Source: Actinernus sp. WN-2022
Taxonomy: Eukaryota; Cnidaria; Anthozoa; Actiniaria; Actinernidae
DNA length: 64,000 bases
Direction: 5' to 3'
Assembly: GCA_030867875.1 (NCBI GenBank)
Contig: JAOWCC010001606.1
Coordinates: 186,001-250,000 of the forward strand
Part shown: one piece after another, positions 11,201 through 23,087 of the stretch
How the letters are laid out: every line of letters starts with the position of its first letter
Numbering within the stretch: the stretch's first letter is position 1
Notes under the pieces: generated by a model
Database searches by the model: none
What the model was told of the DNA's origin: nothing
What the model saw: the letters and a program-made list of their open reading frames with translations, nothing else
Position numbers and translations under genes: made by a program

Positions 11201-14200
11201 ACTCGTTTTCGTGGGGAGTAGGGAATTTGACATCGGTTGCTGTCCTTGGGGTGGGGAAGAATTTGAACAAGTCTGGAATTGGAGCGGGGAAATCACTTTA
11301 GGTCACTTCAAAGGACAACATTCTGCTTAAAAGGGAGTTCAAAAGCTTTGTGCTTCATTTGAAGGTATTAACTGGTTATGTTACAACTAATACCATGTCC
11401 CTGGGGTAGGGGCATTTGATCGCCTAATACGACGATGGGGTGGGGCATTTAAACAACATTTTTGTCCCGCGGGACGTCAAACACAAAACCGGAATAATTG
11501 TATCGGTTTAATTAAGTCGTTTCTAATGTGGAAAACTATGCGCTCGGGCCCCAGTTGTTGAAAGGGTGGATAACGCTATCCACCTGATAAATGCCTATCT
11601 AGTGGATACAATAATCTACTTTGTTTCATACTTATCCATTGGATAGGGATTTATTCGGTGAATAGCGTTATCCACCCTTTGAACAACGTGCCGGAGTCCG
11701 GTTGCATGAAACGCTCGTAACACTTACGAGTATAATAATTAACTAGTGTCGCCGTAACTTACGGGTGTTGCATAAAATAACAAGTACATTTACGAAGTTA
11801 AGTCATCAGTGTTAAACTTGAACTCAGGTTCAACTTTTCCTTACGAATACGCAACAACATCGCTATTGCTGGTTTGCACGTGACGTCATAGCCGCCATGT
11901 TGTTGCCCTTAAACAATAGATTCCTCTTTAGCTTCTTTTGTTGGGGCACCAACATGGCCGCCATGCCCTTTGTCATTTGAATCTATGGGGATTGAGTGGA
12001 AACCAGCAGCAATATGAAACTTTGATCGTATGGGCACTTTAAGCGTTTTCAAACTAATGTGTAAATATTTTCTATTTAAGGATGGCTACAATTACAGTAA
12101 ATACATTTTAAGGTAATTCAAAAGCCTGGATGAATACCAATAATTACGTGATAGCGATCAGTTAAATTAACGAGTGTAAAACTGATTACTTCAAATTTTA
12201 TAGGCTGAGCTTCATATAGTTTTCTCCAAATAAAATAAAATAAAATATTTAACAACTTATTGTTATTATTCCGATATTAATGTTTAAAGTAATCTCTAAA
12301 CCTTCCGGATCCTAATTTGACACAAACTAAATATCATTGTACTAAATATTATATTGTCTTTATGAATACCGGCCGTAGACTGCACACAATCAACCTCCCT
12401 TGTATAACCACCCCCTTTCCACTTCAGGTACTTCAGTATGACCTCCGATCCATGTATATAAAACCCTGCTACCCACCTACCTCTTAGAGATCCAGAAACA
12501 GATTTTGTAACTTCTAAGGAATAATGGTGACCTGTTATTTAGTTTCTTATACTAAACTAAAAATAGAAATTGCCACAGAGCAACCGGGCCATGGAGTTTA
12601 AGTAAATGTTTTCAAGCCACACGGGAACAAATTGCGAAGTACTTGGTTTCTCGGGTGAGGTGAAACATATTTTACTGCACACTGAAAAGCTATTCTAACG
12701 TAGCGGTTTTTTTTTTCAACCGAGACGTGTGCTGCAATTTGGTAGAAAATATTGTTCTATTTTATGGTACTATGTATTTAATAACATGATTGAGCTAATG
12801 GGTCAACGCTCCACCTGTTTTTGTTTTCAATTTTGCAACGGCTGTAACGAAACACCATTGCAAAATATCAATTGAATTTAATGTGTCAGAATCTAGCTTT
12901 GGTGCTTACATGAAGAACAAATTTATCCTTCTAATAAAATGTTTATCCTTGCCTCTAACAAACTCGCTTGGGTTGGCTGATAAAATTTACTACTAATAAT
13001 TAATTACAATGTAACTATAAAAAATATAGTTATATTTTTTTCTAAGTTGACTTAATAAAAAAACATTAATAGCTTTATTTGATGATAGAAATACTAAAAG
13101 GACTGCAAATATGGCGCGAAATACAGTGTTTGTATGGGAATCCGATTTCAAGTAAAAACGAGTCAAATTCCGCGTGACATCTCGATATGTTAATCTTTTA
13201 CCTGGTATCTTAAGTTTGTATCTGAAGAATATTTCATAAATTCGATTTTACGGATTTTATTTGGCATCGGATTCCCATCGAATCCCATACAAACACTGTA
13301 TTTCGTCAGGATTTCGTGCCATGTTTGCACCCCATTTACCGCGAACTGGTCTATTTCTGTGCCGTTAAAAAATAACGCTAATCACACGCGTGACGTCATG
13401 TGGTGTGACATTTATATTCACCAAAGTCAAAATATGGCCACGGCAAAGAAAAAAAATATGACAGATGGCAAGGCCCCTCAAGTAAGATATATTTAGAATG
13501 AGAATTAGACAAAATAAAGCACTGCATTTTGTATTATTTACGAAGACGAATATAGATGTGCAAACCAACTGACGTCACGCATGTGATTTGCAACTTTAAC
13601 GGAATAAAAATTGTCGCATGATTTTTGACAATTATGTATAACTTCGACAAGGAGAAAAATAACGTTCGCGCTCTCCAAATGTATTTTTCATTCCTCAAAA
13701 TGGCTAATGAGAGAATAAAAATTATAATAAATTAAAAACGGGTTTGATTTTTCGCTTCATAGGCACTTTAAGATACCAGGTGAAATATTAACTGATGAAA
13801 ATTTGAGGGATGTACATGTACTGTGCTGGGAAGCTAGACTTGCTCCAAGTGGAACGCTAAGAAGGACTTTGAGAAAGTCTACTGGGAAGCGTGCAATCGT
13901 GTTCGCTTCCCAGCACAGCTACATCTCTCAAATTTTGAACAGTTAATCTTTTGCCTGGTATCTTAAGTTTGCAGACGGTAAATAATTCAGAAATTCTATA
14001 TTACGGAAATTATTTAGCATCGGATTCCCATACAAATACTGTATTTCGCGCCATGTGTGCACCCCTTTCCAAATCAGTGTCAAAATTAACGGCGAACTCG
14101 TCTGTTCTGATTGGTATAAGGAAGAGTGAAACAACTAGATGTGAAACAAGCACAAAACAATACAGATTTGTATTCCAATATAAATCATGTCAAAGCTAGG

Positions 14201-17200
14201 CTTCTTTATTTGTTAAGTATTAGCAACAAGAAGCTGCATGCACTAGTTTTCATGCACTCAGGTGTACAACAGTCCGTTAGGAATTCAGTTGTTTTTAAAC
14301 AACTTTGACATTTTTTTCCAAAACTGAAACCTGCTTTGTTGGTTTGTTGAAGCTATTTGCATTTATGGATATGTCAGCGATTTCATATGTTCGGCTACAT
14401 GCATGCGAGTCCTGTGCGACATCTCTGAAGTTCTTGAACATTTTGTTGACCTAGAAAATCATATCTAAAACTTTAATTCCGACATTTGTCGGAATTAGTA
14501 ATGTACACGAGTTTTCTCGCATTAGAGTCCATATATTCAAGTAAACTATATTTGATCTGTAGTTTTGTCAAAGTAAAGTAAAAGGGCCCCTAGCGTTGTC
14601 ACAAGTTAGCGAGAAGTTTGCATCGCTAATTCCTCGCATGGCCTCAAGTCACATTGAAAAACTATCACAATTGCGCGAGCCCGTACAGCCAAAAAAAATG
14701 AGCTCTTTGAAAAACACACAAGTTAGAACTGATTCAAATGTTCACAAGAAATCCGAATGATAATCTTTTAATAACCTACATAAAAAATACAAACTAGTAT
14801 ATCTAATAGGTAGTGTTAGAAGAAAACCTACAGTTGCTCTTTGACAGCAAAATATATTAAATTACTGGGTGATAAAAATACCAAGGCCGTTAGATTAATA
14901 TATCTTGTAGTTTTGGGGCCATCATGCGACTGAAGCCTGTTTGAGCTGTGATGTCTTTTTTCAAAAGTTGTCCGATTTATTTTCATTTAAAAATTAAATA
15001 AATTCCCTGTAAATTCCCTGATAACGAGCCTACCAATTCCCACCATTTTCTTGCGATTCCCAGCACAAAGAACCGCTGTTCTCCCCGGGTGAAGTTTACT
15101 GCACCGGCAATCAACTGTAATCGAGAACGTAGTTGTAAATGCTAATTGTATTTGAACTTTATCAAGAAAATGATTTGCTTCTCACCATCTTGCTCTTTGG
15201 AAACTGATAGCCATTATCTCCGCCCCAAACTATCAAACTGTATAATTATGCTCACACTGAGCCGGTCCGATCGTTTACACGACTCCAGTGACTCGCGCAT
15301 GTGATCATCAAGTTATACAAAACATATTTTGTGGGTTAAACTCGTTGTTATAGTAAACTTCACGTCACAACACAAGACTAATAAGGAGCACTGAAGGAAC
15401 TGTAGTAAAAATACAAACGAAGATGATCAGAATTAGCCTGAAGTACAGCGTACGACAAAGCACTCGCGAATTTGCGTAAATGACTCTCCTTCAGATGCCA
15501 AGCTGCAGGAAATGCAAAGAACATAACCCGCCAAAGGATTGCTCGTCCCCTCCCCAATGGAGACTATTATGGTACCAGTATTCCGAGTCCCTGAATTAAG
15601 AAGGAAGCTGAAATGTTGGAGAATACCAAAAACAAGCATATAAACTACAATATCAATGATGCGCGGATCTTTCCTTCAGTATCGTATCAATTAATGGCTG
15701 CCAACAATTCCTCCAGTGGGGAGGGGAGGAGCACATTGTTTATTCAAGTGGGCATTCATAAGGTTACGAGCGCGCGCTCTTTGTTCGAAAGTGCCATTAT
15801 GTAGCGGGTAGGCAGCGCACGAACAAAAACTGAAACTACATTGAAGCAATTTTCAGCAGTGTTAACCTATTTTAACCTTTCTTTATTTAAAAATATGAGA
15901 CAGAAATACACAATATCCAATACTACTACGATACACTTACGTCAGAATCTCAGCATAAACTTTGTGCACTGCTGTTAGCGCTGGTATACTCGAACTACAC
16001 TGCTCTTAGCCAATCAATCCAGAAATGTTGTCATGTAATATAGGCAAAATATTAAATAAATAGAAAATATTAAGAACTTAGTAGGATATTCAAATATTGA
16101 TATCTGTTATTTTTCTTTAAAATAGAAACGTTATACGGTGGAGAGTTATAAAGTTATAATGAAGAAAATAAATTAATTTAAAATCGTTGGATATTTTGCT
16201 ACAAAAACAAGAACAAGGTAAAAAGATTAGTTACCTGCACAGCTTGAAATCACCAACTTCCCAACATTTAGAGCTTCATGAACGTTGTCACTCGTCTCAT
16301 AATACACCGATGGCCTTTCTCGTAGTTGTGGCCTTTGTTTCTCATGTGCGACCAGCAGTTCTTGTGCACGCTGAGCAGTAGTTGACTGGGTTTGCAAAAT
16401 CTCGGTTTTCAGATTTCTGTTAATTATACCATCTACGTGGTCCACAAAATTTGTCAGCTGGCCAATCTTCAGCTCTAAATCTTTTTGGAGGACGCAATGC
16501 GAGGTTTCTTGTTTGTTTTGTACCTCGTCTATCTTTGCCACCACTTCCGCCTCGTGTTCTCTCAACTTGCGAATTGCAGCTTCAACGCTCTCGTGCACTT
16601 CGCTTCGAGCTAAGTCTAATTCTTTTCGTGTATCAGCCAACTCGTTTTGTGAACTGGTCAGTACAGTATGACAATATGTAACTGCCTTCTTTATGCGTTC
16701 GGCTTGCTCCATCATAGCTGCTTTCGCTTCTTCTGCTGCCTCCTCCATGCTTGTGAAATCGTGTGTCTTGTGAGTTAGCGTCACAATGCACTTTTGGCAA
16801 ACGCACTTTCGGCATGTTTCTGTCTGACAAAAGTATTCCAGTCGGTTGTGTTCATGGCTGTCTTCCTTACAGTACATGGGTCGTTGTAGGAAATCTCGAA
16901 CATCTTCCGACTTGAATTCAAGTAACGGGATGATTCGATGATTTCGTATATTTTTGACTTTTCTGTGTAGCTCTATGCATTGTGCACACAGAAGATCACT
17001 GCAATCAGAACAAAATGCACAGACGACCACAGCTTCCTCGCAATTACCACACACGGTTCTTGGGCTTTCCCGACTGGAACTGGCCGTTTTTAAGGTTGTG
17101 TACAGCTCCAGTACACCAGCCAGGTAGAAGGACGCTCGCAGATTTGATGGATCTCCATTCAGCAGCTCCACTACTGAACAGCACTCAGGACATGTGAAGG

Positions 17201-17357
17201 GCTGGTGGTTTTCCTGGCACGTTCCCAACCAACTTGTGATACAGTGTTGGCAAAAATTGTGGAAGCACGGGAGAGTTTTTGGATTCGTAAAAAGCTCCTC
17301 GCATATGGGACACTGTAACTTTTCAGAAAATTCTCTCAGGAGGTCTTCGAACCCCAT
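8215..17357 (-). CDS. TRIM2/3/71-like RING-B-box-filamin-NHL protein, two exons
   Basis: Exon 1 is 17357-16235 and exon 2 is 9326-8215. The donor G|GTAACT and the acceptor TTCTCTTCACAG|TC join in phase 1. The total is 2235 nt, giving 744 aa. The start is the first in-frame ATG after an upstream TAG, in a good context (AAGATGG). Domains in order: C3HC4 RING at residues 16-59 (CPIC, PCFHNFC, CPEC); B-box 1 from about 103; B-box 2 at about 163-205; a coiled coil at about 210-345; a filamin/ABP280-like domain at about 370-473 that spans the splice site; and six NHL blades at about 474-744 with repeated HRVQVF-type motifs. In this family the RING acts as an E3 ubiquitin ligase, and the NHL propeller binds RNA or protein partners in the cytoplasm. 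The subtype (TRIM2, 3, 71 or a cnidarian expansion) cannot be assigned by eye. The 6.9 kb intron is full of MITEs. No stops or frameshifts were seen. Confidence 0.93.
11546..11693. mobile_element. Short MITE with about 35 bp TIRs
   Basis: The left end, with TTGTTGAAAGGGTGGATAAC followed by GCTATCCACC, pairs with the reverse complement ending at 11693. The element is about 148 bp with no coding potential. It lies in the intron of the TRIM-NHL gene. Confidence 0.8.
13103..14075. repeat. Cluster of related inverted repeats (nested MITEs)
   Basis: Arms 13103-13146 and 13266-13330 are inverted copies carrying CAGTGTTTGTATGGGAATCC. A second hairpin runs from 13768 to 13966, with ends TTAAGATACCAGG/CCTGGTATCTTAA and inner arms around GCTGGGAAGC. 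A direct partial copy of the first element (13942-14075 against 13188-13335) follows it. A further inverted pair around TGACGTCA lies at about 13365-13610. The cluster reads as one MITE family inserted into or next to another. Confidence 0.7.
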
Positions 17358-17741
17358 CTTTTCTTTGCGTTGTTTCAATGTCAGCGTCTTCCCCAGACTT
17401 TGTGGCAGAAAGCCTTTGCGTAATTTCTTATACCTTGTGAAGAACACGTGATATAGGCGTGTGGATCTCTAGTTACCATGGACACCATGGATTAGAAAGT
17501 TGCTGTCAGGAGGGGTAAACTAATGAACGGCTCTTGAAGGAAGCGCATTTTAGTAGTAACTCGTCTTTAAGATATTCTTCTTGAAAAGAACTGAACTTTC
17601 AAAGTCAAAGTAAAGATGGTGATTTAGATTACAAGAAATGACTTGAAGGTTTCGTTTAAATATCCATAGGGCTGATTGTGGTACGTCTTACTTTGGCTAC
17701 AACAACTGTACTAAGACACCACTGAATCCGCTTAGACCCAA

Positions 17742-18278
17742 ATGGGAATCAGATTTTGCAGGGTGTCACGTTTCTCGAGCGATCTAAGAAAGGTCTGGGA
17801 ACAAGAAAGCTGTCTGATGGTGTTTGTGGCATTGAGTAAATTGCTTAAATATTGGAAGAAGTTAAAACTTGTTATAAAGAGCCGAGAGAGGACTATATAT
17901 TCACGTGATGTATGTCAGTCCCCCGGAAAACATAACACAGAGAATATGCAAATGTTTTCAAGAGCAAGAGGTCGTCAACTTCCTGGGTTTCTCAGAATTC
18001 ATAGACAAAGGAAAAATAACTTGGCACGTGGAATTCCTTTGAAGGGTTGGTGCATATTTGTTAGAAATAGTAACGTAATCAAAGTCGAGAAATTCTTGAA
18101 CTTCGATCTTCGCTGGATATGTACACGTCAGAGAATACTCTTCACGAAGCCCGATGGTTGCCCTGTACCTCGTTTTCCATTGGCCGAAAAAGTGAAACAT
18201 AGTTCATTTCCTACCGACAAGAGCGGGGCAAATAAAATAAATCCCTTCGTCAAGGGTAAAAATAAAAGCGTTCTATAA
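17742..18278 (+). CDS. Unrecognised 178-codon ORF upstream of TRIM-NHL
   Basis: The open frame starts 385 bp from the TRIM-NHL start codon and runs away from it, so the two would be divergently transcribed. The predicted product is basic, with many K and R residues, and has no motif, signal peptide or membrane segment that I recognise. An ORF this long is somewhat unusual in AT-rich DNA but can arise by chance in 64 kb. It could instead overlap antisense 5' UTR of the TRIM gene. Treat it as hypothetical. Confidence 0.2.
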   Translation: MGIRFCRVSRFSSDLRKVWEQESCLMVFVALSKLLKYWKKLKLVIKSRERTIYSRDVCQSPGKHNTENMQMFSRARGRQLPGFLRIHRQRKNNLARGIPLKGWCIFVRNSNVIKVEKFLNFDLRWICTRQRILFTKPDGCPVPRFPLAEKVKHSSFPTDKSGANKINPFVKGKNKSVL

Positions 18279-18537
18279 GGTTTCTCTAATCTTTCTATTA
18301 TTGAACGGAAATGTCAAGGTCTTCTCTGCAGTTCAGCAAAATAACATGAAGATAAAGCCGGAGTTTTGAAACCGAAACCGTGTCATATGTCTTTACCTGA
18401 CGGGACACGTTGCGTTAGAGAACTCAACACTATCGTAACTTGAGCTTGGTGTCAGATTACTGGCACGTGGGTGCTCGCGCATAAAATATGGCAGACCGCA
18501 GCAGCACGAATAATGCAGGCATGCATACAAATACAAT

Positions 18538-18680
18538 GTCGAAATATTATATGCCCTGATATTCGTCCGCGGACATTATCTGATCCGAGTAGAGAACAGT
18601 TCCCGAGAGCGAAGCTCGAGGGAAACTGAGCTTCGAGGATCAGATAATGTTCAAGGACAAATATCAGGGCATATTTCGAC
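18538..18680. mobile_element. Hairpin MITE, about 143 bp
   Basis: The arms begin GTCGAAATAT and end ATTTCGAC. They carry TGCCCTGATAT/ATATCAGGGCA and ACATTATCTGATCC/GGATCAGATAATGT as inverted pairs. A smaller hairpin around GAGCGAAGCTC fills the centre. No coding potential. Confidence 0.75.
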
Positions 18681-18947
18681 GCCACAATGTAGGTTATTGT
18701 TGTTATCATCCTTCAAATATTTTCTTTGACGCGCGCTTAAATACGCTCAAAGGGAGCAGAAAATTCTCCTCTCTCGTGCCAGTCTCCGTTTTCAGGTGGC
18801 CAAATTATGTTATCACTTACTTTGCGTTGAAGTAACACTGAGGGCCTGTTTCGCAGGCTATATTCGCTGTTATTTCATGATCGGCTCAGTTTTCTTTGTT
18901 CTTCATAGGGCTTTATATACGATAAAGACCCGACGAACAACACAGAC

Positions 18948-19030
18948 TTGGTCATTATAAATACAAGGGCTTTATCTGTATATTAACCCGGGTCAATATA
19001 CAGATAAAGCCCTTGCATTTATAACACCAA
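18948..19030. repeat. 83 bp near-perfect palindrome
   Basis: The arms 18948-18984 and 18994-19030 are reverse complements with a few mismatches around a CCCGGG centre. They carry AAGGGCTTTATCTGTATATT and its complement. A similar GGGCTTTAT phrase precedes it at 18908. It is likely a foldback element. Confidence 0.8.
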
Positions 19031-20397
19031 TGTAAGGGTTGTGCTCTTAAGCTGACAGTCAGTTCAATGACCCGATACTGAGAGCTGAAGTACAACACTT
19101 TCACCCTACCAAGGGCCTCGTTTGCTTTTTCTAAAGATCAAAGAACCGTTTCTCATAGGAATGCTTTTTGTGAGAAAACCTTGAAATGAAATAAGTCCTC
19201 GGCTTTTATCCATATACATCCCGAGGGCCGTATATTGCTAAAAGCCTCGGTTCTTCGTATATAACTGTTACTGCTTATTTGGCAGCTCAGTGAACAGGCA
19301 GGATGACTAGCGGGCAAGATTTTTCATCTTGTCCGCTCAGGATTTTCCAAATTCGCTCACAGCTCTTTGTATAATCAAATAGTAATAAAACCCGTACCTT
19401 TTGAAAGAAACTAAACAATTTGTTACATGAAGGCAAATACTAATTTAAAACTATTTCTGCTTTTTCATATCAGTTTCAGCCGCTAAAATTCAACCTTTTT
19501 AGAGCGATTAATACAGTATTTCCGGCCCTCGCAAATTCGATAAAACAACTGCAGCAAAAACGACTGAATTAAATGAAGCTGAATTAGTCAAGATACTGAA
19601 CTACACCGAGAAGCTGAAATGTCTGTGACTTCAAAAAACACTAAGAACAGTTTGGCTACCTCACAACGCTACAATCGTGGTACAAAGAAATACAATTATT
19701 ACGGAAACGAGTAAACTTAGCACACAGTTTCGTCAAAGTAAGCAAGAAGTCGGGTTTATTCAGTTGCACGGGCTAAGAAATTCAGCATTCACATTTGGTA
19801 ATTGGCTTATAAATTATGAGTATTTACTAATTAATACTTACAAGTTTGTTTGTATTCTTCTACAGCTCTTTTTGTCAAGCTTTACTGTGTGCTTATCGCC
19901 ATTCGAGTGATTTCAACTTGCCGATTTTGAACTCTTTCAAATCTTCCACAAATATGCACATTTTTGTCTCCAGATAAAATGCATTCGGGCCGGGTTCCTT
20001 ATAAAGTTGTCATTGAAACCTAGTGCATCTTAAGTAAAGTACAGGTCAGTTTTCATCCATAAAGAGCATTTTTGATGTCGGAAAACGAACTGTTTTGAAC
20101 GCCACGAGATTGAATTTCAAGTGAAAGTCGTCGAGTCTTGATTTCTTTTCGCTCTTCTGTTTACCACGCAATGCAATGGGTTCCTGGCGAGTGCGTCAAA
20201 GTGGGATTTTATTAATTTTTGCCATATAATATAAACCTTATTGACGAAGCTTGTTCGGTCAAGATTGGGGAATATTGGCCTCGTTCATTTTTTTTTTGCG
20301 CTTTTATGGACCTCGACTTCATCTCGGTCCATAAACACGTAAAAAACGAACTTGACCTCGCGCTTGGCTATTATCCCATTTCGGCCATCTCACTAAG

Positions 20398-20622
20398 GGT
20401 GCGTTCGATTGACCGTTTTCCGGAATAGGAATAGATGGAATATAGTCTCTGGAAATCACTGGTTGAGGTACAATTTACACTGTAAGCTACAAATGCTTGC
20501 TGACATATGATATTCAGGATACAATTATTTAGTATTCCAGTAGCTAAAAGAATCCAGTATAGGCGATTTGTAGTGAACATTCTGTTTATTCTTATTCCGG
20601 AATACGGTCAATCGAACGCACC
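20398..20622. mobile_element. MITE family A, copy 1 (GGTGCGTTCGATTGACCG ends)
   Basis: The ends GGTGCGTTCGATTGACCG and CGGTCAATCGAACGCACC are inverted, followed inward by TTCCGGAATA. It is homologous over its right half to the element at 57902-58450, sharing TGATATTCAGGATACA and TTCTTATTCCGGAATACGG. The flanks here do not show a clean duplication, but copy 2 is flanked by TTA. Confidence 0.85.
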
Positions 20623-21231
20623 ATAAGCCACGTTACCTAGCGCTTACTATTTGCTCTGTCATTGATCGCGAGTTTGGATGAAAAAGCTACTTCATCTCCA
20701 CTTCTGTAACTGAATCCGAATTGTACAAATACTATCCAGAAAAGAAGATCTAGGGATTCTTTTCACATATTTGGTTCCATTTAATGAACAGCCCAGAAAG
20801 CGATGGAGTTTAAAAATATGCGGAGATGTCAGCCCACGCTTCAGGCTTCGATAAATAGCCAGAGTGAATAAAAACCCTTCACAGAATGAAGTTAATACTT
20901 TTTCGCTTCTTAATGGGTGACAGTTCCCTCAGACTCACAGCTGGCTAAAATAACCATTATAGCTCAGATGTATTTAGACTCTTTCTATGAACGATTTGGG
21001 CGTTGACGGGCGGCGGGCGTTGACGGGCGGCGGGCAGTAAAACCTATTATTGCTTTGGAGCTTCGGATAAGTTTAGTTGTAAGGGAGTTAATAAGAGATG
21101 TAATGAGATCGATAAAGAAAACTATCTAAATGTGTAGCCTGCTTACAGGCTCTCGGGTTTAGTTTAGTTTTCGGGTCGGGTGGAAATGTTGGGTTACCTG
21201 TGGGCCGAGCAAGGCCCGGACCCGAGCGAGG

Positions 21232-21495
21232 ATGTGTTGCTCGGGTATCAATAAGGGTTTTCGTGTTGTCAACAACACTATGTATACTTGTCCGGTGTCG
21301 AATTGTGGATCAAAATATTTAGTGAAACTTTCCAATCATTTATCGCAAGTACATACCTTATCACCAGAGGAGCACAAGTATTATTTACAAGAAGCAACAT
21401 TACAAAAACCTAAAGTGGTTCGAGTTTATAACCAATCAGCTAATTCATGGCTCATTTCAGATAGTATAAATAGGTTTTCTTTATTAATTTATTAA
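21232..21495 (+). CDS. Small C2H2-like zinc-finger ORF of uncertain function
   Basis: An 87-codon ORF carries one finger-like motif, C-x4-C followed by N-H-L-x3-H in the stretch YTCPVSNCGSKYLVKLSNHL. A short acidic/lysine helix (SPEEHKYYLQEA) comes next. It lies just upstream of, and opposite in direction to, the integrase relic at 21530-21805. It may therefore be a small accessory gene of that element, but this is inference from position. It has no in-frame stop. Its last codons look like read-through into AT-rich DNA. Confidence 0.4.
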   Translation: MCCSGINKGFRVVNNTMYTCPVSNCGSKYLVKLSNHLSQVHTLSPEEHKYYLQEATLQKPKVVRVYNQSANSWLISDSINRFSLLIY

Positions 21496-21529
21496 AACGA
21501 TCAGCTATCTAATTACAAGTATTTTATAT

Positions 21530-21805
21530 CCCTTTCATCTACCCAAGAATTAAAACTCTCGGGATACCCCCCACACTGGACAAGGTATCCAATCCTGCCT
21601 TTCCGTTTACGCTTTCTTAAGACTTTTTCTACCCGGTAGAAATCATCTTGTTTTTCCACTCTCTGTAACTCGGCTTCGTAAAATGTTCCTTCTAAAAGTT
21701 ATCCATGATAGTCCTTTAAACGATAGACAGGTGGCTGTCTTGGTATTCTTTCAGATATGGTAAATATCTCTTCGGTCTAGTTTGGAAAATAACCTAAAAC
21801 AACGA
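21530..21805 (-). pseudogene. Polinton/Maverick-type integrase, C-terminal chromodomain fragment
   Basis: The minus strand reads, from about 21805 downward, through TEEIFTI, PPVYRLKDY, one in-frame stop, then GTFYEAELQRV, YRVEKVLRKRKRKG and YPESFNSWV. The last part is a chromodomain-like end, with FNSW as its typical finish. The FYE-ELQ-V linker followed by YRVEKVL is typical of integrases of Polintons and related transposon-derived proteins of the F54H12.3 type. The catalytic DDE core is not visible upstream, so this is a 5'-truncated relic. It stands next to the family B polymerase relic at 23812-24521, which supports a Polinton origin. Confidence 0.7.
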
Positions 21806-22508
21806 TAACGCGTGTTTTATTCTTTACGAATAGAGTGTAGCCTGGGAATGACAAACTATTTGTTTTCCCCTTCTAATTGTTAGCTTATCCAAGTTAAGCA
21901 GCATTTGTCAACAAGAAAAAAATCAATGAAACATAAATCAGTGTAATCTTGTAACACGGTACATTATATCAACCCAAGAACTGAGAAATAAGAAAGTTAT
22001 CAACTCCGCGACTATAAGGAAAACGAACTGTAAATTGGTGTTTTTGAGATTGAATAAACTTTGTTTAATTTATCTGGTGGTTTGTTTTTATTCGTATGGT
22101 AATTATAGTTCAGTTTTAGAGAAGAATTTGCATCTCAAGAGTTTTTTTTCTCAAAACAATAGGCCCTTCAGTTATCGCTAATCCCTAAGAACAATAGCAG
22201 AGTTGATCTAATGAACCATACCGGATTGTGTATACAATTATCTTATGAGTTATTAACTGTAAAGGAAAATAATAAAGACAGTTTAGAGCCTATCACGAGT
22301 AGTTTGTTCTTACTATTTATGCTACAAAGGAGTTTAGATATTGCGAGATATTTATTACTTTTTTCATTCAACTTCGAATGTATTCAGGGTCGAGCTCTCC
22401 TGGTTTTAGAGACAAGCCCAAACAATAGGCTTTGCCCAAACATACCCGAATAGATCGATGACCTCATTCACAGAAATAATAGATAATCCTCTGAGTTAAT
22501 GAGATTCC

Positions 22509-22632
22509 ACTTTATTCATGAGCGCGCCGCACTTTGTTCATGAGAGTGCCGCACTTTATTCATGAGCGCGCCGCACTTTATTCATGAGCGCGCCGCACTT
22601 TGTTCATGAGAGCGCCGCACTTTGTTCATGCG
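22509..22632. repeat. Tandem array, 22 bp unit x 5.5
   Basis: The unit is close to ACTTTATTCATGAGCGCGCC followed by GC, repeated from 22509. Variants are ACTTTG for ACTTTA and GAGAG for GAGCG. A longer duplicated phrase with GTGACGTCAT and TTAATGAG follows (about 22632-22690 and 22737-22810). Confidence 0.9.
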
Positions 22633-22838
22633 GAAAGACAATAGAACCGTGACGTCATTGAATTAATGAGCGCGCCTTAAAAAATAGCAAAACACCCTAA
22701 AAAGGGGGCGTACGCCCTAATTAATTTATGCATGACCTAAGACAATAAGACTGTGACGTCATCTGAATTAATGAGAGCACCTTAAAAATTAGCATAGCGC
22801 CTTAAAAAAACGGCTAATTCGCCTCTCTTCCTACTACT

Positions 22839-23087
22839 CACGTGGGGTATTCTCCAGTTACATATGATAACATTGGTCTGTAACTATATAATGGGCTCCT
22901 GATACATATATGTATAGTGTATGGTTTTTAGGAGGTTTGTTATGAGGTTTGATAAAATGCATTATTAATGACCAAGTGGCACGTGGGGTATTCTCCAGTT
23001 ACATATGATAACATTGGTCTGTAACTATATCATATATACATATAATGGACTCCTGATACATATATGTATAGTGTATAGTGTATGCTT
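22839..23087. repeat. Direct duplication with 141 bp period
   Basis: CACGTGGGGTATTCTCCAGT and the sequence after it (ATAACATTGGTCTGTAACTA, then CTCCTGATACATATATGTAT) occur at 22839 and again at 22980. Most of the two copies is identical, with a small AT-rich insertion in the second. Confidence 0.85.

Larger units (their letters stand above)
9327..16234 (-). other. 6.9 kb intron of the TRIM-NHL gene
   Basis: The intron is bounded by GT (16234-16233) and AG (9328-9327) on the minus strand. It holds no recognisable gene. It contains a duplicated 20 bp phrase near 9958-9999, a C run (11173-11191), a MITE (11546-11693), an inverted CCGCCATGTTG/CAACATGGCGG-type pair (about 11890-11965) and a repeat cluster at 13103-14075. 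The short ORFs inside show no family signature. Confidence 0.8.
17360..21230. other. Upstream region of TRIM-NHL, repeats only
   Basis: Apart from the 178-codon ORF, this region holds hairpin elements at 18538-18680, 18948-19030 and 20398-20622. It also has a short duplication of a GTTGACGGGCGGCGGGC phrase at about 21002-21038. The TRIM promoter should lie just to the right of 17357, but I see no clear TATA box or initiator there. Confidence 0.5.

Noticed and set aside
16227..17447. TRIM start at 17447 and end at 16227 as a single 406-codon protein
   Set aside because: Codon 17445-17447 is GTG with an in-frame TAG upstream, so the first usable ATG is 17357. The frame beyond 16235 is intronic, after a consensus donor in phase with exon 2.
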